Both the position numbers and the translations under genes were made by a program. Below are positions 22,417-33,514 of a DNA stretch of 64,000 nt, piece by piece; position 1 is the stretch's first letter, and each line of letters begins with the position of its first letter. This stretch comes from Coprinellus micaceus (lineage: Eukaryota; Basidiomycota; Agaricomycetes; Agaricales; Psathyrellaceae). The stretch is taken from the NCBI GenBank assembly GCA_951394405.1, contig OX596335.1:124001-188000 (forward strand), in the 5' to 3' direction. The notes beneath the pieces are model-generated. The model did not search any database. It was given only the letters and a program-made list of their open reading frames with translations, and was not told where the DNA came from.

Positions 22417-23839
22417 GGTGCGGGATAAAATAACGTGGAGGTGGTATAGATAGGGTACTCTCCCGGAACCCCATCGCCTAGGATATATATGTCTCTGGTT
22501 CTTTCCCATATCAATTGAAGAGGCAGCCTAATCCAGCTTTGAAAGTGGCTCTGCCGATACGGTGCGTTAAGCCACAGGCACTGACTTGGCCGTGCAGTCC
22601 GGCTGTCAACGCCGCGGCCTATCGCGGATGCGTGCCCAGCGACGATCCCTTCAAATACTGTTTCGAGTCTAGATAGTTCTGGCGTATCCATGTTGGGTGA
22701 GACGGTGTCGCGAGCTGACGCACCCAACTCCTTGTCTTGTGTGTTTAATCTTTCAGTACTTGCTTCGGGCTTATCTACTCGCCCGGGCTCCTCTTGGCCC
22801 CTTTGACGGAGATCCGGTGGAGCAGGGGGGAGGTTGTCCTGCGTGATGCCCAGGATGCTGGTATCTGGAGGTGCCGCGTTGATCGACGTGGAATGACCCC
22901 ATGATACTGTCGGCACAAGTAAAACGAGCAAAACGACGCGGAGCGCCCAAGATTGTGTGCCCACAAATGCGGGATCACCGGTCAGGCTTCCTTCAGATTC
23001 TACCAAGTGCAGCGAATATCATGATCTACGCCGATTATAAACTGCCTTTGCGGTCTCCGTGATCTCGGGTCTGGTGAAGAGATACCCCGATCTCGACGGG
23101 ATATCTAGTTTGTTGGTGCTCTCGCAAGCTCTGGCCCCGGTGAGTACTAGCTGTCGGCATTATTTGGGGCTCTGCACTGTGGGGGAGGGTCCAGTGCTAG
23201 AGGGAGAACCACTCCATCCAGGCTGAACATGACTAGGCCTCGACCCTGGAGCGTCAATCCGTACGATCGGTTTAAGCGCCCGTTCGGATCAGGCAATGGC
23301 ATGATCATGGTTGAAGAATTGGGCTACAGGGGGAGCATTGTCATACGAAGGCTGAATGGGAGTGCAGCGAAGTGATTTATCATTGTTCTGGACAGGCTGA
23401 TAGACCGAGAAACCTATGCGGATATCTGGCGCACGACTCGCGCGTCCCCGAAGAGTTGGAGGGAGGGTGGCCTGAATATAGCTGCGGGCGGTATTTGGTT
23501 GACTTGGGTGCCAGTGGGGGTACTGAAAGGGAGTCGGTAAGCTCACACCCATTTTGCAGACTGAAATCCTTTGGGGCCATCCTCCCATCTTCCCTTTAAA
23601 ACGAATCGCACCTTTGAAAAGGTTCAAATTCACGCCTTGGTGAGCGACGACCCTGGCCCGACGCGACAGGACCAGCCAGGCGCCCATTCCAACGTTCCAA
23701 AAGAGTAAGACACTTTCTAAATAGGTGCGATCATGAGGGGAACGGAAGGAACTCACCGGGGTTCGTGAAAGTCTCCCACCCCTCCCTTGTCGCTACATAC
23801 ATAGTAGAAAGGTCTAACACTTCCGGATCGTTTAGTCCC

Positions 23840-24370
23840 ATGTCGTGGGCTGACGAAACCATTTTTGCCTCCTATCTCGCCCTTTCGGCTTGGCGCCTCG
23901 TTTTGCTGGAGAGCGCTCCCTCCCATGCACTGGTAAGTACACTCTCCATCCAAACAGTCATCTCTGACCAATGCAGAGCAAAGCCAGCTGGGCGCTCCGA
24001 TGGGCGCTACGCCATTGGTGGTATCTTGACCAAAAGTTCCGGGCACTGTTCGGGGCGCCAGTGGCTTGGCAGAATCTTGCGTCATACGCAAGTGCGATAC
24101 GCATACGGGTGTCGCGGACATGGTTCGTGTAATATGGGTCTGGGACATTCAATTCTTACCAGTTGACGTGCGTACCTACCAGCGGCGTACGCGCACTTCC
24201 TGCTCCCCCAACCCGTACGCCCTGGGGGAGGGAGGTTACACCGAGGACATAGTGGCCGACAATGCACAGACAAAGTTCATGACGGCAGAGTCGGGCTCTT
24301 CTTCTCCTTGAACTGGGAAAGAACCGCTCGAGAACGCCTACTCCGTTTAGTCACCCCGATGGCGCCAGTA
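23840..24370. repeat. degenerate block, copy 1 (matches 60690-61230)
   Basis: Shared stretches include TCTCGCCCTT-CGGCTTGGCGCC, GGCGCTC-GATGGGCGCTACGC, a long GACATTCRATTCTTACCAGTTGACG word, and GCACAGACAAAGTTCATGACGGCAGAGTCGG-type sequence. Frames in both copies are interrupted by stops. Its product cannot be named. It lies directly upstream of a hydrolase gene in each case. Confidence 0.65.
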
Positions 24371-25016
24371 AGGCGAATTTGAAGGCCCTTTCAGTCCCTG
24401 ACAAATCAATACGAGCTTACTAACTTCTCTCCCCTTAGATACGGCATATGTGTGGAATCGTGATTTTCTGTGTAATATCTATTTGTAAAACGATAAACCC
24501 AGTGTCCACAACCTACAGGATATGAGAATTGTTTGGTTTTGGAGCGTTCCAAGGTCGTGAACAGGGGTGCTCAAGCGGACGGAGCGAACAGAGGGTGGTC
24601 GGCGGCTCGTGCACCAGCCACCGGCCCCCACTTGTCGTTATCAGCGGGTGCGCCTTTGTTTGTTTTCCCCCAATAGTACTGAATAATAGTTTGGTGAACT
24701 GGGTCCATCGTTCTACAAATAGCTGAAATGGTGAGTCCTTTGATTCATATTGAGGCAAACCTAGCGAGGCAATTATTGCACTCAAGCGTTCCCTTGCTCC
24801 ACTAGTCTAAGTTACGATTGGTTCAGCAATAATCGGAAGAAAACGAACCGCGACAGGGGCGATAAATATAATGAGTCGTATTACATCCTGGCAACCACAC
24901 GTACCTGGCATTGAAGTTGTCGCCAATCACAATCCCAGGCGTCATCACGCCGCGCTCTATTAGCTTCTCAAGATTCAATGTAGCGGTCGTATACCGGTAC
25001 CGAGCTATCTGAAGAG

Positions 25017-25023
25017 TATATAA
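25017..25023 (+). promoter_or_regulatory. TATA box of hydrolase copy 1
   Basis: TATATAA about 50 bp before the ATG. The same element occurs at the same distance in copy 2 (61622-61628), so the duplication included the core promoter. Confidence 0.6.
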
Positions 25024-25071
25024 TGGCATTACCGACTCGATCTTGTTCCGCAGAGCACCTCATTAACCACA

Positions 25072-25460
25072 ATGGTCTCTTTCATAGCTCGCGCCATTCA
25101 ACTCCTCAGCGTCCTCGCTCTCCTCCTTCCAATCGTATACTCCGTCCCAGCAGACAAAAGCCCAGCCCTCGCTGGTCCCCTGGGCCCTGATTGCACTATA
25201 GGGACGAAGCACGACGGGAAACCGACCGGGAAGAATATAACGATTGCAGGTGTACCGACATACCTCGCCGAACCAAAGAAGAGCGATATCAACGTCAAGG
25301 CGCCGAAGGTCTTGCTGTTCTACTCGGACATTTTCAGCGCGTTCTTCGTGAATAACCAGCTGTTGCAGGATTATTTTGCAACTCAGGGCAAGTTTTGTTG
25401 ACTTTGCATGCTGAGAACCCTCCGGCTAACCGGATTTGACGTTTTGGCGATAGGGTACTA
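25072..25460 (+). pseudogene. dienelactone hydrolase copy 1, 5' half (split by transposon)
   Basis: Exon 1 (25072-25387, 316 nt, exactly the length in the intact copy) encodes a signal peptide (MVSFIARAIQLLSVLALLLP), then AGPLGPDC, KNITIAGVPTYLAEPK and VNNQLLQDYFATQG. The following intron starts with GCAAGT, so it would be a GC-AG intron, unlike GTGTGT in copy 2. After the acceptor, only GGTACTA of exon 2 remains before the inserted element begins at 25461. The missing part of the gene resumes at 58021. The reading frame up to the break is clean. Confidence 0.88.
25459..25460. repeat. left TA target-site duplication
   Basis: TA immediately precedes the CATCATG terminus. The uninterrupted homologue has this dinucleotide once. 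Confidence 0.65.
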
Positions 25461-25467
25461 CATCATG
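25461..25467. repeat. left terminal inverted repeat CATCATG
   Basis: Exact reverse complement of the right terminus at 58014-58020. Beyond seven bases the two ends diverge. A subterminal inverted pair GGTATGACC (25484-25492) and GGTCATACC (25538-25546) lies just inside and may be a transposase binding site. Confidence 0.6.
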
Positions 25468-27129
25468 TTTTTTCGCCCCCGACGGTATGACCAGATACAT
25501 CAGATCATTTTGATGCAAGACTGACATCGTTTTGATGGGTCATACCAGACCTCACAAGACATACAATCGTTTATCAGAGGTATATCAGCATGATCCATGC
25601 TGGGATCCCTCAATGATCCTCGTAAACAAAGTCGAGGAAGCCATACTACCCCTTGTACTAGTATGGTGCACTAACTACCTTATACGTTGGGAAAGGTGGA
25701 CCTCCGCAATCAGGCGTTGAACATGGCTCAAGGAAGAGTGTGACTGGGGCAGATGCTCACTCCCCGCCAACTTTGTGTTAAGGTAAGAGCGGGGGTCTTG
25801 TGGCTCAATACTCTGGGAGCATTGGACGCTGGCACCACCTCACTTTTCCTCGGTGAAATCCGGCTCACTAGCGAGTGATGTAGGCCTCAGCGGTCAGACA
25901 GGCGAGAAAGGTGCTTCCGGCTCGTACAGCGATCTACATGGCTAGGTACCCCAATAAAAACCCTTATTCCTGGTTACAAAACAGTATGGAGATGGTTTGA
26001 CGTCGATAGGCGCCTTGCAGCGACCGAAGAAGAGACCCACGGTTCACTAAGAAGCCCACATCCAGTTATTCCTTCCCGACGATAGACCCAGGGTCGTCCG
26101 GGAATATTGATGGGAGTGTACCCAGTTGCGATCCCGTATGCTCTGGAAAGGAACAACGTCCGAAAGCGATGGGTGTGTTCAGAAACAAGGAAGTCGTAGG
26201 GGGCCAAACACTGTCCAGCATACGGACGTTGGGAATTTCAGACAAGGAGTCACCCTATCCAGCGAATTGAAACGATCGGTTTCGTCAGCGGCTGGGAAAT
26301 GGTATTGACTACTTTTACGGGCGACATGAGTAGCGTGAAGGCGACGAGAAGGTGAAAGGCATAAACCCATAGAGACACCGTCTCTAGAGCCTAATCTGAT
26401 TACTGACGCTGAACCTCAGCGTCCTCAATGTGAGGCCCCTTGGAGGTGCCGTCCGAGTAAGACAAACCTTCCTGAGTGCTACTGTGGCTAATTGTGGTAC
26501 GATGATTCTGAAGACCAGGGGAAAGGGTCTCCATAGGCCACGACCTCCCGAACGATTGAGAGAGTGCGGTGGGCGGGGTACGCTGCGTGTCGCAGAAGAA
26601 CGAAGTCAGTACTCGGTTCAAAACGCAACAAGATCGCTCTCACACACCCCCAAGCGCATTCCGTACATACCAGCCGCTATAACGAGACACGCTTGCTGCT
26701 CCAGAGCCGTGAAAGCGGATGTTGAGTAGCTCCCCGGGACTAAGTGCCCGTAACCCTCGCGGGCGTTTAAACTAAGACACATTACCTTGTTAGAGGAACG
26801 GACATACGTGATAGCGGGATTCCACACCTCCAGATGACCGATGCGACGTAGACTGTTTTTCGACGTGAGGTTCAATTGAACAACATCAGGGAACATCCAC
26901 AATGCTACTTACTATGGGTATTAGCATAGAAAAATGTTGTGCTATGGTTCGCTCAGCGAATTAGGATGAAGGTTGGTAAACGCGAGGCTCACAAGACGTA
27001 GGTCGCAGGCTGAATAAAAAACTGCAACGTGTGGCATCAGCACAACTCGTTAAGGGTGGACCTAGCAAGAGACTCACTAACAGCGCGCTGGCTATCGTGA
27101 AGGTACTGCGTCCAACGAGAGGGTGATTA
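25468..27129. other. left subterminal part of element, no gene called
   Basis: Subterminal sequence of the element. Only unsupported frames were seen. A minus-strand stretch at about 26618-26902 contains a hydrophobic piece (QQACLVIAAGMYGMRLG) that could be a far exon of the eroded membrane gene to its right, but I could not connect it. Confidence 0.35.
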
Positions 27130-28499
27130 GTACGATATATTTTTCCAGTCTATGAGTGCCGCATACGTGATAGCAGCTACCTTTCGGACGCTGATGCAAA
27201 TGACCTTGTCGATAAACTCCCGCAGCCTGCCGATAATTCGTCAGAATGACCGTAATTGGTCGCCAGCGTAGCTTACTCACGGATTTCCTTGCGTCAGCCC
27301 CTTGCGCTTCTCCTTCATGAGAAAGCAGAGAGATAGGCCAGACATAATCTCGCAAACGAGCGCGGTGGAAGACTGGATCGCGACAGTGGTTCTCTGGTTG
27401 TATATTTGTCAGTGCGCTATCCTGGCTTCCTTCGTATCCGCGCCTACCATGATAGCGGTCGCATCGGCGTATAGCAAGCTGCGACGCTTCCCAAGTATAC
27501 TGGAACGTCAGATCAGTAAGCTGAGGGGTGGTCTGGTGCCAAGGGGGGCCCCACATTTGAGTGACATGAACTAGAAGGGCATGGATAAGGTTGAGATCCC
27601 TCACGCGCATGTTTCCTATCACGACTCACAGATCCCGGTGCCTGCATGTGCCAAAGTAAATGAGAGATTGGGCCGAGGCGACAATCTTTGCTCGCACTCA
27701 CCGAGCGCCAAAAGGGCGGCGAAGAACTGAAGGGAGTCATGCAAATGTCAAAGACCGTGCTGAAGAGCTTGGCCGACAGACGAACCGTCGTCCCCACACT
27801 GAACCGGTGTGTCCAATGGTTTTGAGAAGCCCCTGTGACTGTGAGGTGTTGACGCGGAGGCCAGTTATGAGAAGGCGCCGGCCTCATGTTAGAGTAACTG
27901 AGCCAGCGTACATTGCCAGGTCCTAACGCATGTGTAACTGGGTTGTAGGCACGAAGGCAAAATCCGTCAGTCCGGCAACACGGCAGCAAAACTGAGCACA
28001 CATACATCTGAGCAATGAAAGCAGTGAGGTACTGGTGGCAGTCAATTGTACATTTTGCTCAAAGACGTTAAGCTGTGACCACGTACAACGGCAATGAAGC
28101 TGGCCTAGACGAGGAGCAGGTTCAGTTCAAGACTCCAGAGTTCTAGAAAGAGGCGTGCTTACCGGGGCAACCCTGCATGTGTGGGAATGCGAACGTGTCC
28201 CGGGATGGGGCGGTGAGATATGCTCCGATGCAGCATTCGAAAACAGGGGGAAAACTCACAACATCCAAGCATCGGGGCGCTCTAGGTCTCCGTCGGAAGG
28301 CCCCGAGAGAGAGTCGTAGAAGCACAGGAAGGCGAAGATGGCCTGAAGACTCGAGACCAGGCTAAAACAAAGGTCCCTGTTGACGGTCTCAAATACATGA
28401 AGGGAAGATGAAACTTAATCACGTTAGAAGAATCACAGCGAACTTGGTGAGGAGCAGGTCGCGGCCAAAGGTTTTCAGTTTGAAATACTGGCGCACCAT
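27130..28499 (-). pseudogene. probable seven-TM (DUF6534-like) membrane protein, eroded
   Basis: Minus-strand pieces resemble the seven-helix DUF6534 group of basidiomycetes. Exon 28499-28423 reads MVRQYFKLKTFGRDLLLTKF then AVILLT. After an intron, 28361-28260 gives LVSSLQAIFAFLCFYDSLSG. Further on there is HQYLTAFIAQMYVCS (near 28030). At about 27400-27281 there is IYNQRTTVAIQSSTALVCEI with MSGLSLCFLMKEKR, then RLREFIDKVICISVRK up to 27226. Order and hydrophobic spacing fit the family, but frames between 27410 and 28000 contain stops that I could not splice out, and no N-terminal exon was found. I treat it as a decayed or mis-modelled cargo gene. Confidence 0.35.
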
Positions 28500-30577
28500 G
28501 ACCTGCGATGGTCACGCCGATGTCCCGGAGGGCGAGCCGACCGTGACCGTTAGCAACGAAGCCTCTCAGAAGGATGGAACACCAACCATGCTTAGAATGT
28601 ATAGTCTAGAAGGGAAGGCTGTTAGCTAGAGTACCGGAGTACCGGAGTAGCCTCACAACGCACGTCGCATTCACTGTTGCCGCCACCAGCTCAGGCCCGT
28701 GGTTCGCACCCCCAGCCTCGCCAGATGATCGAGAGGTCTGCCAGACGGCATCGTGGTCGTAAAGCATCATCCAGGCTAGATGTCGATAATTGTTGAGTCA
28801 ACGCCAAAGTAGGGAAGGACTTGGGGGATTGGGTGAGCGCTAGAAGGAACCTTTGACTCAGGAATTTCAAGTCGGGTTGACGAGCGCGATCACGTACACC
28901 CTGAGGCCGCTCTGTACTAGATTAGGATTTGAGTGACAGTCACGCTCCTTTGAATGATGAGGAAAGGGAACATGCATATGAGAGCCTGGGATTCTGGCTC
29001 GCTGAAGGAGGATTGATTGGGCTTGGCATACGTTCTTGCGACTCCGGGCAAGGTCGTTGGTCCCGCTGCACTCTCTCCTAGCGAGCCAGTACCGATGGCC
29101 CCAGGGAGCACCGAAACCGGGGTTTCATGTCTCCGAGTAACCGCGAGGTGTCGAGAGGAAGGATCCTGGAGTTAAAGTCAGTGTTATGTCTCCAAGTGAC
29201 ATAGTAAGGACTTAACATGGCTCGGGCATCAACAACTCGGGTGAGTGCATCCGACAGGGGATCCCTCAGGCTATCCATTGTGCTCACTGCCTGTCCCGCC
29301 AAGGGACCAGAAAGGGCCAACGCTCGCAGTCAGCAACCTAAAATCACGGTGAGAGGTCCTCCAAATACTGTCACCACGGAACCTCAGAAGGCACCTTGCG
29401 CCAATGTAATCGTTTGAACACGCTCTTGCGGCGAGTTAAGGAATCACTTGCTGTGGTGAGGGCGTTCGTGCGGGTCGTCCAAGAAACAACAAGGTCACCA
29501 GTAAGGTTAGCGAGTCTATTGCCAAGCGATCTACTTCTTTCCACCGTCAATACTCTGCACTCCGACCCGGCTTACAGTCTTCCTTCGTCGACTTGCCATC
29601 TAGCCACTCCATGAAGTCTCACCCCTTCAGCCTCTTCAGCAGCACCCTTGCACTCCCGAGTTGGCTCTCCATTTCTCTCCTTCCAGCCCTCCCTCGTATC
29701 TGGTGTCTTCTCCGCGGTTTCGGAGATGCCAGAAACAATTCGGCTGAATTACTCTCTTCCGTCTCGCCTATCTTCCAGAGGTGCCGAATGGGCGACCAGG
29801 CTGTCAACTTGCTTGATCCTAGCCTGGTGTCTGTGAGACTATCGTGGTGAGCGGGAGACCGGCCTTCGGTGTCGGTGCTGCTGACCTTACTCGGGAATTT
29901 GGTGTCTATAGCCGGAGAATCCGCAGTTTGGTGAGTGCATGGAATGGTCTTCGTGGACGTGGACGGGGGAGAGAGCGGTAGAGCCGACCTGACGGAGATG
30001 AAAATGGGTTAGAGGGCCAAGCCTGATGGATGAGGCACATGGGAGGCAACAGGAGTAGAAGTCGACGCACTCTGAGTAAAGATCCTCTCGGCGAGTGACT
30101 ACTCGTTGAGACTTTCGAGATTCCATCCGCCGCAACCAGCGAGCGGCCACGCTATTCGTTGGCGACTTCTTTCGGGTGCTTCAAGCCGGCTACTCCGATC
30201 GTTGACCCCCGCGTGTTGTTACTAAAGCTTGGTATCGGCCTGCCAAACACCTACATAAGAGCGACAAGGAATTATTTCCAGAACCCAGGCGGCTCTCTCT
30301 TCGAGGACAGGGCGGTGAGTTCCAGGTCTTTGAAGGCGGTCACGAGTGTAAGGTGCAATAAGTCAACTTCGTTTCGAAGGCGCTATCAGTTCGTGAGCGC
30401 TGATGACGTCAGCGGATCGGATTTTGGTGCATTGGGCCAATATAGACATGAAGGTAGCCCACTGTGACGATAGTAAGACCTTTGCCCGAAGCGCTCACTC
30501 GGGGATGATTGGGCGAGAAATATGTCCAATTTCTAACCTTCTTGCTCGCGATGAGTTCAAGTCGTTGATCACAGGAC
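28500..30577. other. element interior, no gene called
   Basis: About 2 kb without a convincing exon chain. A plus-strand frame at 29593-29850 and another at 30159-30467 have no recognisable domain. Nothing repeated or structured stands out. Confidence 0.35.
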
Positions 30578-31401
30578 TTAGTACAGATAAACCAAGAAGA
30601 GAACATAGACGATGACACCGACCACCATGCCGAACACAAAGTCAAAACCCCTCCTACGCGAGAGTCCTCCAAGTAACGCTACTGAACCTTCCGGGCTCAA
30701 CGCCCAGACCTCTAGACTGCCCTGCCGTCTCGCAAGGATAAAAGCCCATTCGCCACCGCTCGAATGGTCTGGGAGTTGAGAGACTTTGGTGGAGGTTGCG
30801 TCTAGAAAAAGGCCAAGGTCGGACTGGTACGCTCCGGGTGCTGCATTTAAACCGAACTTCTGGGGCTCTGCTTCACTTTTCAAGTTGCCCTTGGTAATCG
30901 TTGGGGCTTGAATTTCGGTGGACTTGCCGTCTGGACCGAAAACCGCGCCCTGTCGCGTACCCGGGCCAGCTCCGTCCGCGTCTACGTTACTGTGCGTGGG
31001 TTGAGGGTGCTCTACCTGCGAAGCACTGAAGTTGGCTGATGGGAGGATGCTTTGCTGAACCATAAGAGCTACTGCTGTCTAGTAGGCGGTCAGTCTCATT
31101 TGGGTCGGGAAAGGAAAGCAACAAGACGCACCGCGGCTGCAGCTGCGACCGTTGGAACTAGTTGGGAAGGGTGTATGGCGACTGGCAGTCTACCATCTCT
31201 TGAATGGTCCATGATGCCCACAGAGGATATCGACTGAAGATCGAATTCCGGCTTGCTCTTCGGCGCCATATTCTTGGCCGCCTCTATCGGACAGACTTTC
31301 CCGTGCCCTTCCATATAATTACCACATCTTGTACAGCGGGGCTTCCTACGGGCAGTCAATTTGCTGCCCTGTGCCTGTACGGTGGGCTGAACGTCGTCCA
31401 T
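30578..31401 (-). CDS. zinc-knuckle protein with C-terminal membrane anchor
   Basis: Two exons, 31401-31132 and 31078-30578, joined across a 53-bp intron (GTGCGT...TAG), give 256 aa. It begins MDDVQPTVQAQGSKLTARRK, then a C-x2-C-x6-H-x3-C knuckle (CTRCGNYMEGHGKVCP, about residues 24-39), a low-complexity linker, a Gly- and Asp-rich middle, and a strongly hydrophobic last 20 or so residues ending VYLY. The layout suggests a tail-anchored protein with its zinc-binding end in the cytosol. Function is unknown. It is the first clear cargo gene from the left end and lies tail-to-head with the DUF6698 gene on the same strand. Confidence 0.65.
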
Positions 31402-31844
31402 AGGCAGTGCCAGAGGGAATTCGACACTGTGGGGTCGTCCTTTCCTTGATGGGCGGTAAACGTGAAGAAGTGAAAGTCTCAAGTCAACTATATACTGAAG
31501 AACATTCCCGCGTAAGTCTCATTCCCCTGAGTGAAAAGTACTAACCCTCCTGTGGGAACCTCAACAGCATGTAGAGACGGTTGTTCGTCCTATTCAGATA
31601 CCAAGAATGGATTTATGACAGATGCGAACGTACAACTCGGGTTATCAACGGCAAGTTACCCGCGTGCGCAAGTCCCAGGGTCTGCTTCATGAAAATACTA
31701 TTGTCTGCATTCCGTAGTACACGCCTCGTATCGATCAGAGCCCTGTTTACACCACCGTAGCCTGCCAGTGCTGCCCTAGTCAAGGCGATCACGAAACTCC
31801 AGTGAATCCAAATTGAAACCCGTCAGTATGTTCCAGATCGACTG
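31402..31844. other. spacer between zinc-knuckle and DUF6698 genes
   Basis: About 440 bp holding the 3' flank of the DUF6698 gene and presumably the zinc-knuckle promoter. No distinct motif was seen. Confidence 0.4.
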
Positions 31845-33514
31845 CTAGGCCCCGGGGTCTGAAGAACTCGGAACCGGAGGGGCGTTCATCCCCCCGGTAG
31901 GTTGGGAGCCCTGCTCTGAAGTTTGAGTTTCGGATTGAGAGATACTTTCCACCCCTAGTGAAGGCCTCCACAGCCCAGCCTCTATGAGCCTTCTCCGCTC
32001 CTTGATCTTGGCCATGACGGACTCTCCGTGGATTGAGCGAGCATGATTAAGCCGGGTAGGAAAGACGTGCCTGCCAAATAATCGGACCCGAACGTCAGTT
32101 CGAACTCACCTGGGCGTCGAGAGAGGAAGGGAGTAGACGCACTGGTTCCACCACTGAAGAAGCTCGGCCACCTCCACTGCCTCGCTCTCTTCCTCTAGCA
32201 AGTCGATGACGAGGTTGTAGAAGTATTCGGAGTCCGTAATAGTGTCGGTCCGAGAAAATGTAGCAGAAGAACTGAGCGCAAACCGGACCTGGGAAAGAGA
32301 AGTTGAAGTTTCACTAGCGTCGAGAGCGTAGGGATGCAGCGACTGACCTGGGTTGCAATATACGCAAGAGAAGCGGGGGTCACTGAAGCCATTCCGTGGA
32401 TTCGTGCGTTGCTCGATCGCGTCGCTTTGGCCTCATCACCGTAAGCAGAGCTCGGGGAAGTAAAGACATGTTTATAAGCCTACGAGAGGCTCTGTTAGTG
32501 GCCTCTTTATTGATAGATGTCATCTTCGCCGACCTTTACTAACAACGCGCTGCGCAGGAGTCCTTTCCATGGGTCGTTGGGGTTGTACTGGTAGTCTTGA
32601 TAAAGGAAACGCGGCCAGAGGTCTCCAGAGGGGATAATTTTACCACTTTCCAAGTCACGACGGATCCTGGGCGTGGGCAGTCTGAGTATTGTGCGGTAAT
32701 ATCGAAATGAAATACTCACTTTTCATCCTTCCAGTTGAGATTGACGGGGCACAGCAACTCACCCGTCCTTTCGTGGTGAAATCCGCGGTCCGTTTTTACA
32801 TTTCTCTGGATCGGCGGGTTAAGGTACTGGTTCTTAGGTGTGATCCAGTCCACAACCGCTGACTTCAGGGACTTTGTGTCGTCGGATCGCGCGGAAGATA
32901 CCCCCTTTGTGATCTGTGCGAGGGGCTGAGTTTACTACCGTAGCTGGCTGAAATTCACTGCGCTGACTCACCATATCTGCAACGTAGTGAAGATCATTCT
33001 CTGAGCTTGTGTTTAAACGCTCCTCGAGACCAGGGGATAGCTTGAGGAGGGCCAGGTACATCCTATGCTCAGAGATCTCACTGAATGGCGAGCATGATAT
33101 TCAGTATCAGAGGAGAAAGGTCGATAGTGCCACACCCACCTGGGAGCAAGGTCTTCTTCTGTGATGCGGTCCAGCTCCAGTTGCATTGTCCTGCTTAGTC
33201 CATTCGTAATCAAAGTGTTGATACGACAAAACGTGCGGATCGTCCTGCCAAAGTGCCGCCCGTAACCCACGAGAGGATCTGCCCGAGTGCTGGTTAAATC
33301 GAAGGGGGGTCGCGTAAGAATTTGTGGGGGAAACAGGGAGAAGGAAGAGTGAGTTAGTTGGGCCAATTACTCACTATTTCTGTCGAGGTCCCCATCCCAC
33401 TGCGTGCTGCGAATCGCCAGGGCGCTTGAGAGAAGTCCGAGCGCCCGGCAGCGGCACCGTGACCGTATTGGGCGGGTGGTTTTCTTTGTTAGAGTTATTT
33501 CCCGGATTCGTCAT
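31845..33514 (-). CDS. DUF6698-family protein
   Basis: Start at 33514 (MTNPGNNSNKENHPPNTVTV). Exon 1 is 33514-33375, and an 85-bp intron precedes YTRADPLVGYGRHFGRTIRT. Further exons carry EHRMYLALLKLSPGLEERLN, SSARSDDTKSLKSAVVDWIT, NVKTDRGFHHERTGELLCPV, WPRFLYQDYQYNPNDPWKGL, KHVFTSPSSAYGDEAKATRS, MASVTPASLAYIATQ and VAELLQWWNQHVFPTRLNHA, ending with TAG at 31847-31845. These are the landmark motifs I recall for DUF6698, an uncharacterised Agaricomycete family that is often multicopy. Eight exons splice without a stop, so the gene looks functional. Its role is unknown; its position inside the element suggests an accessory function. Confidence 0.75.

Larger units (their letters stand above)
22417..25071. 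other. upstream region of copy E and degenerate duplicated block
   Basis: No intact gene was found. A minus-strand frame at 23006-22311 is long but has only a non-ATG start and overlaps copy E exon 1 out of frame. Segments at about 23270-23540 and 23840-24370 resemble 59497-59710 and 60690-61230, so this is one copy of a duplicated block that precedes each hydrolase gene. Fragments such as LIDRETYADIWRTTR (near 23400) and a WALRWALR stretch (near 23990) suggest former coding exons, now broken. Confidence 0.45.

Noticed and set aside
22311..23006. 231-codon minus-strand frame upstream of copy E with a hydrophobic start
   Set aside because: The only start is TTG, it overlaps copy E exon 1 in another frame, and no homologous frame exists upstream of copy A.
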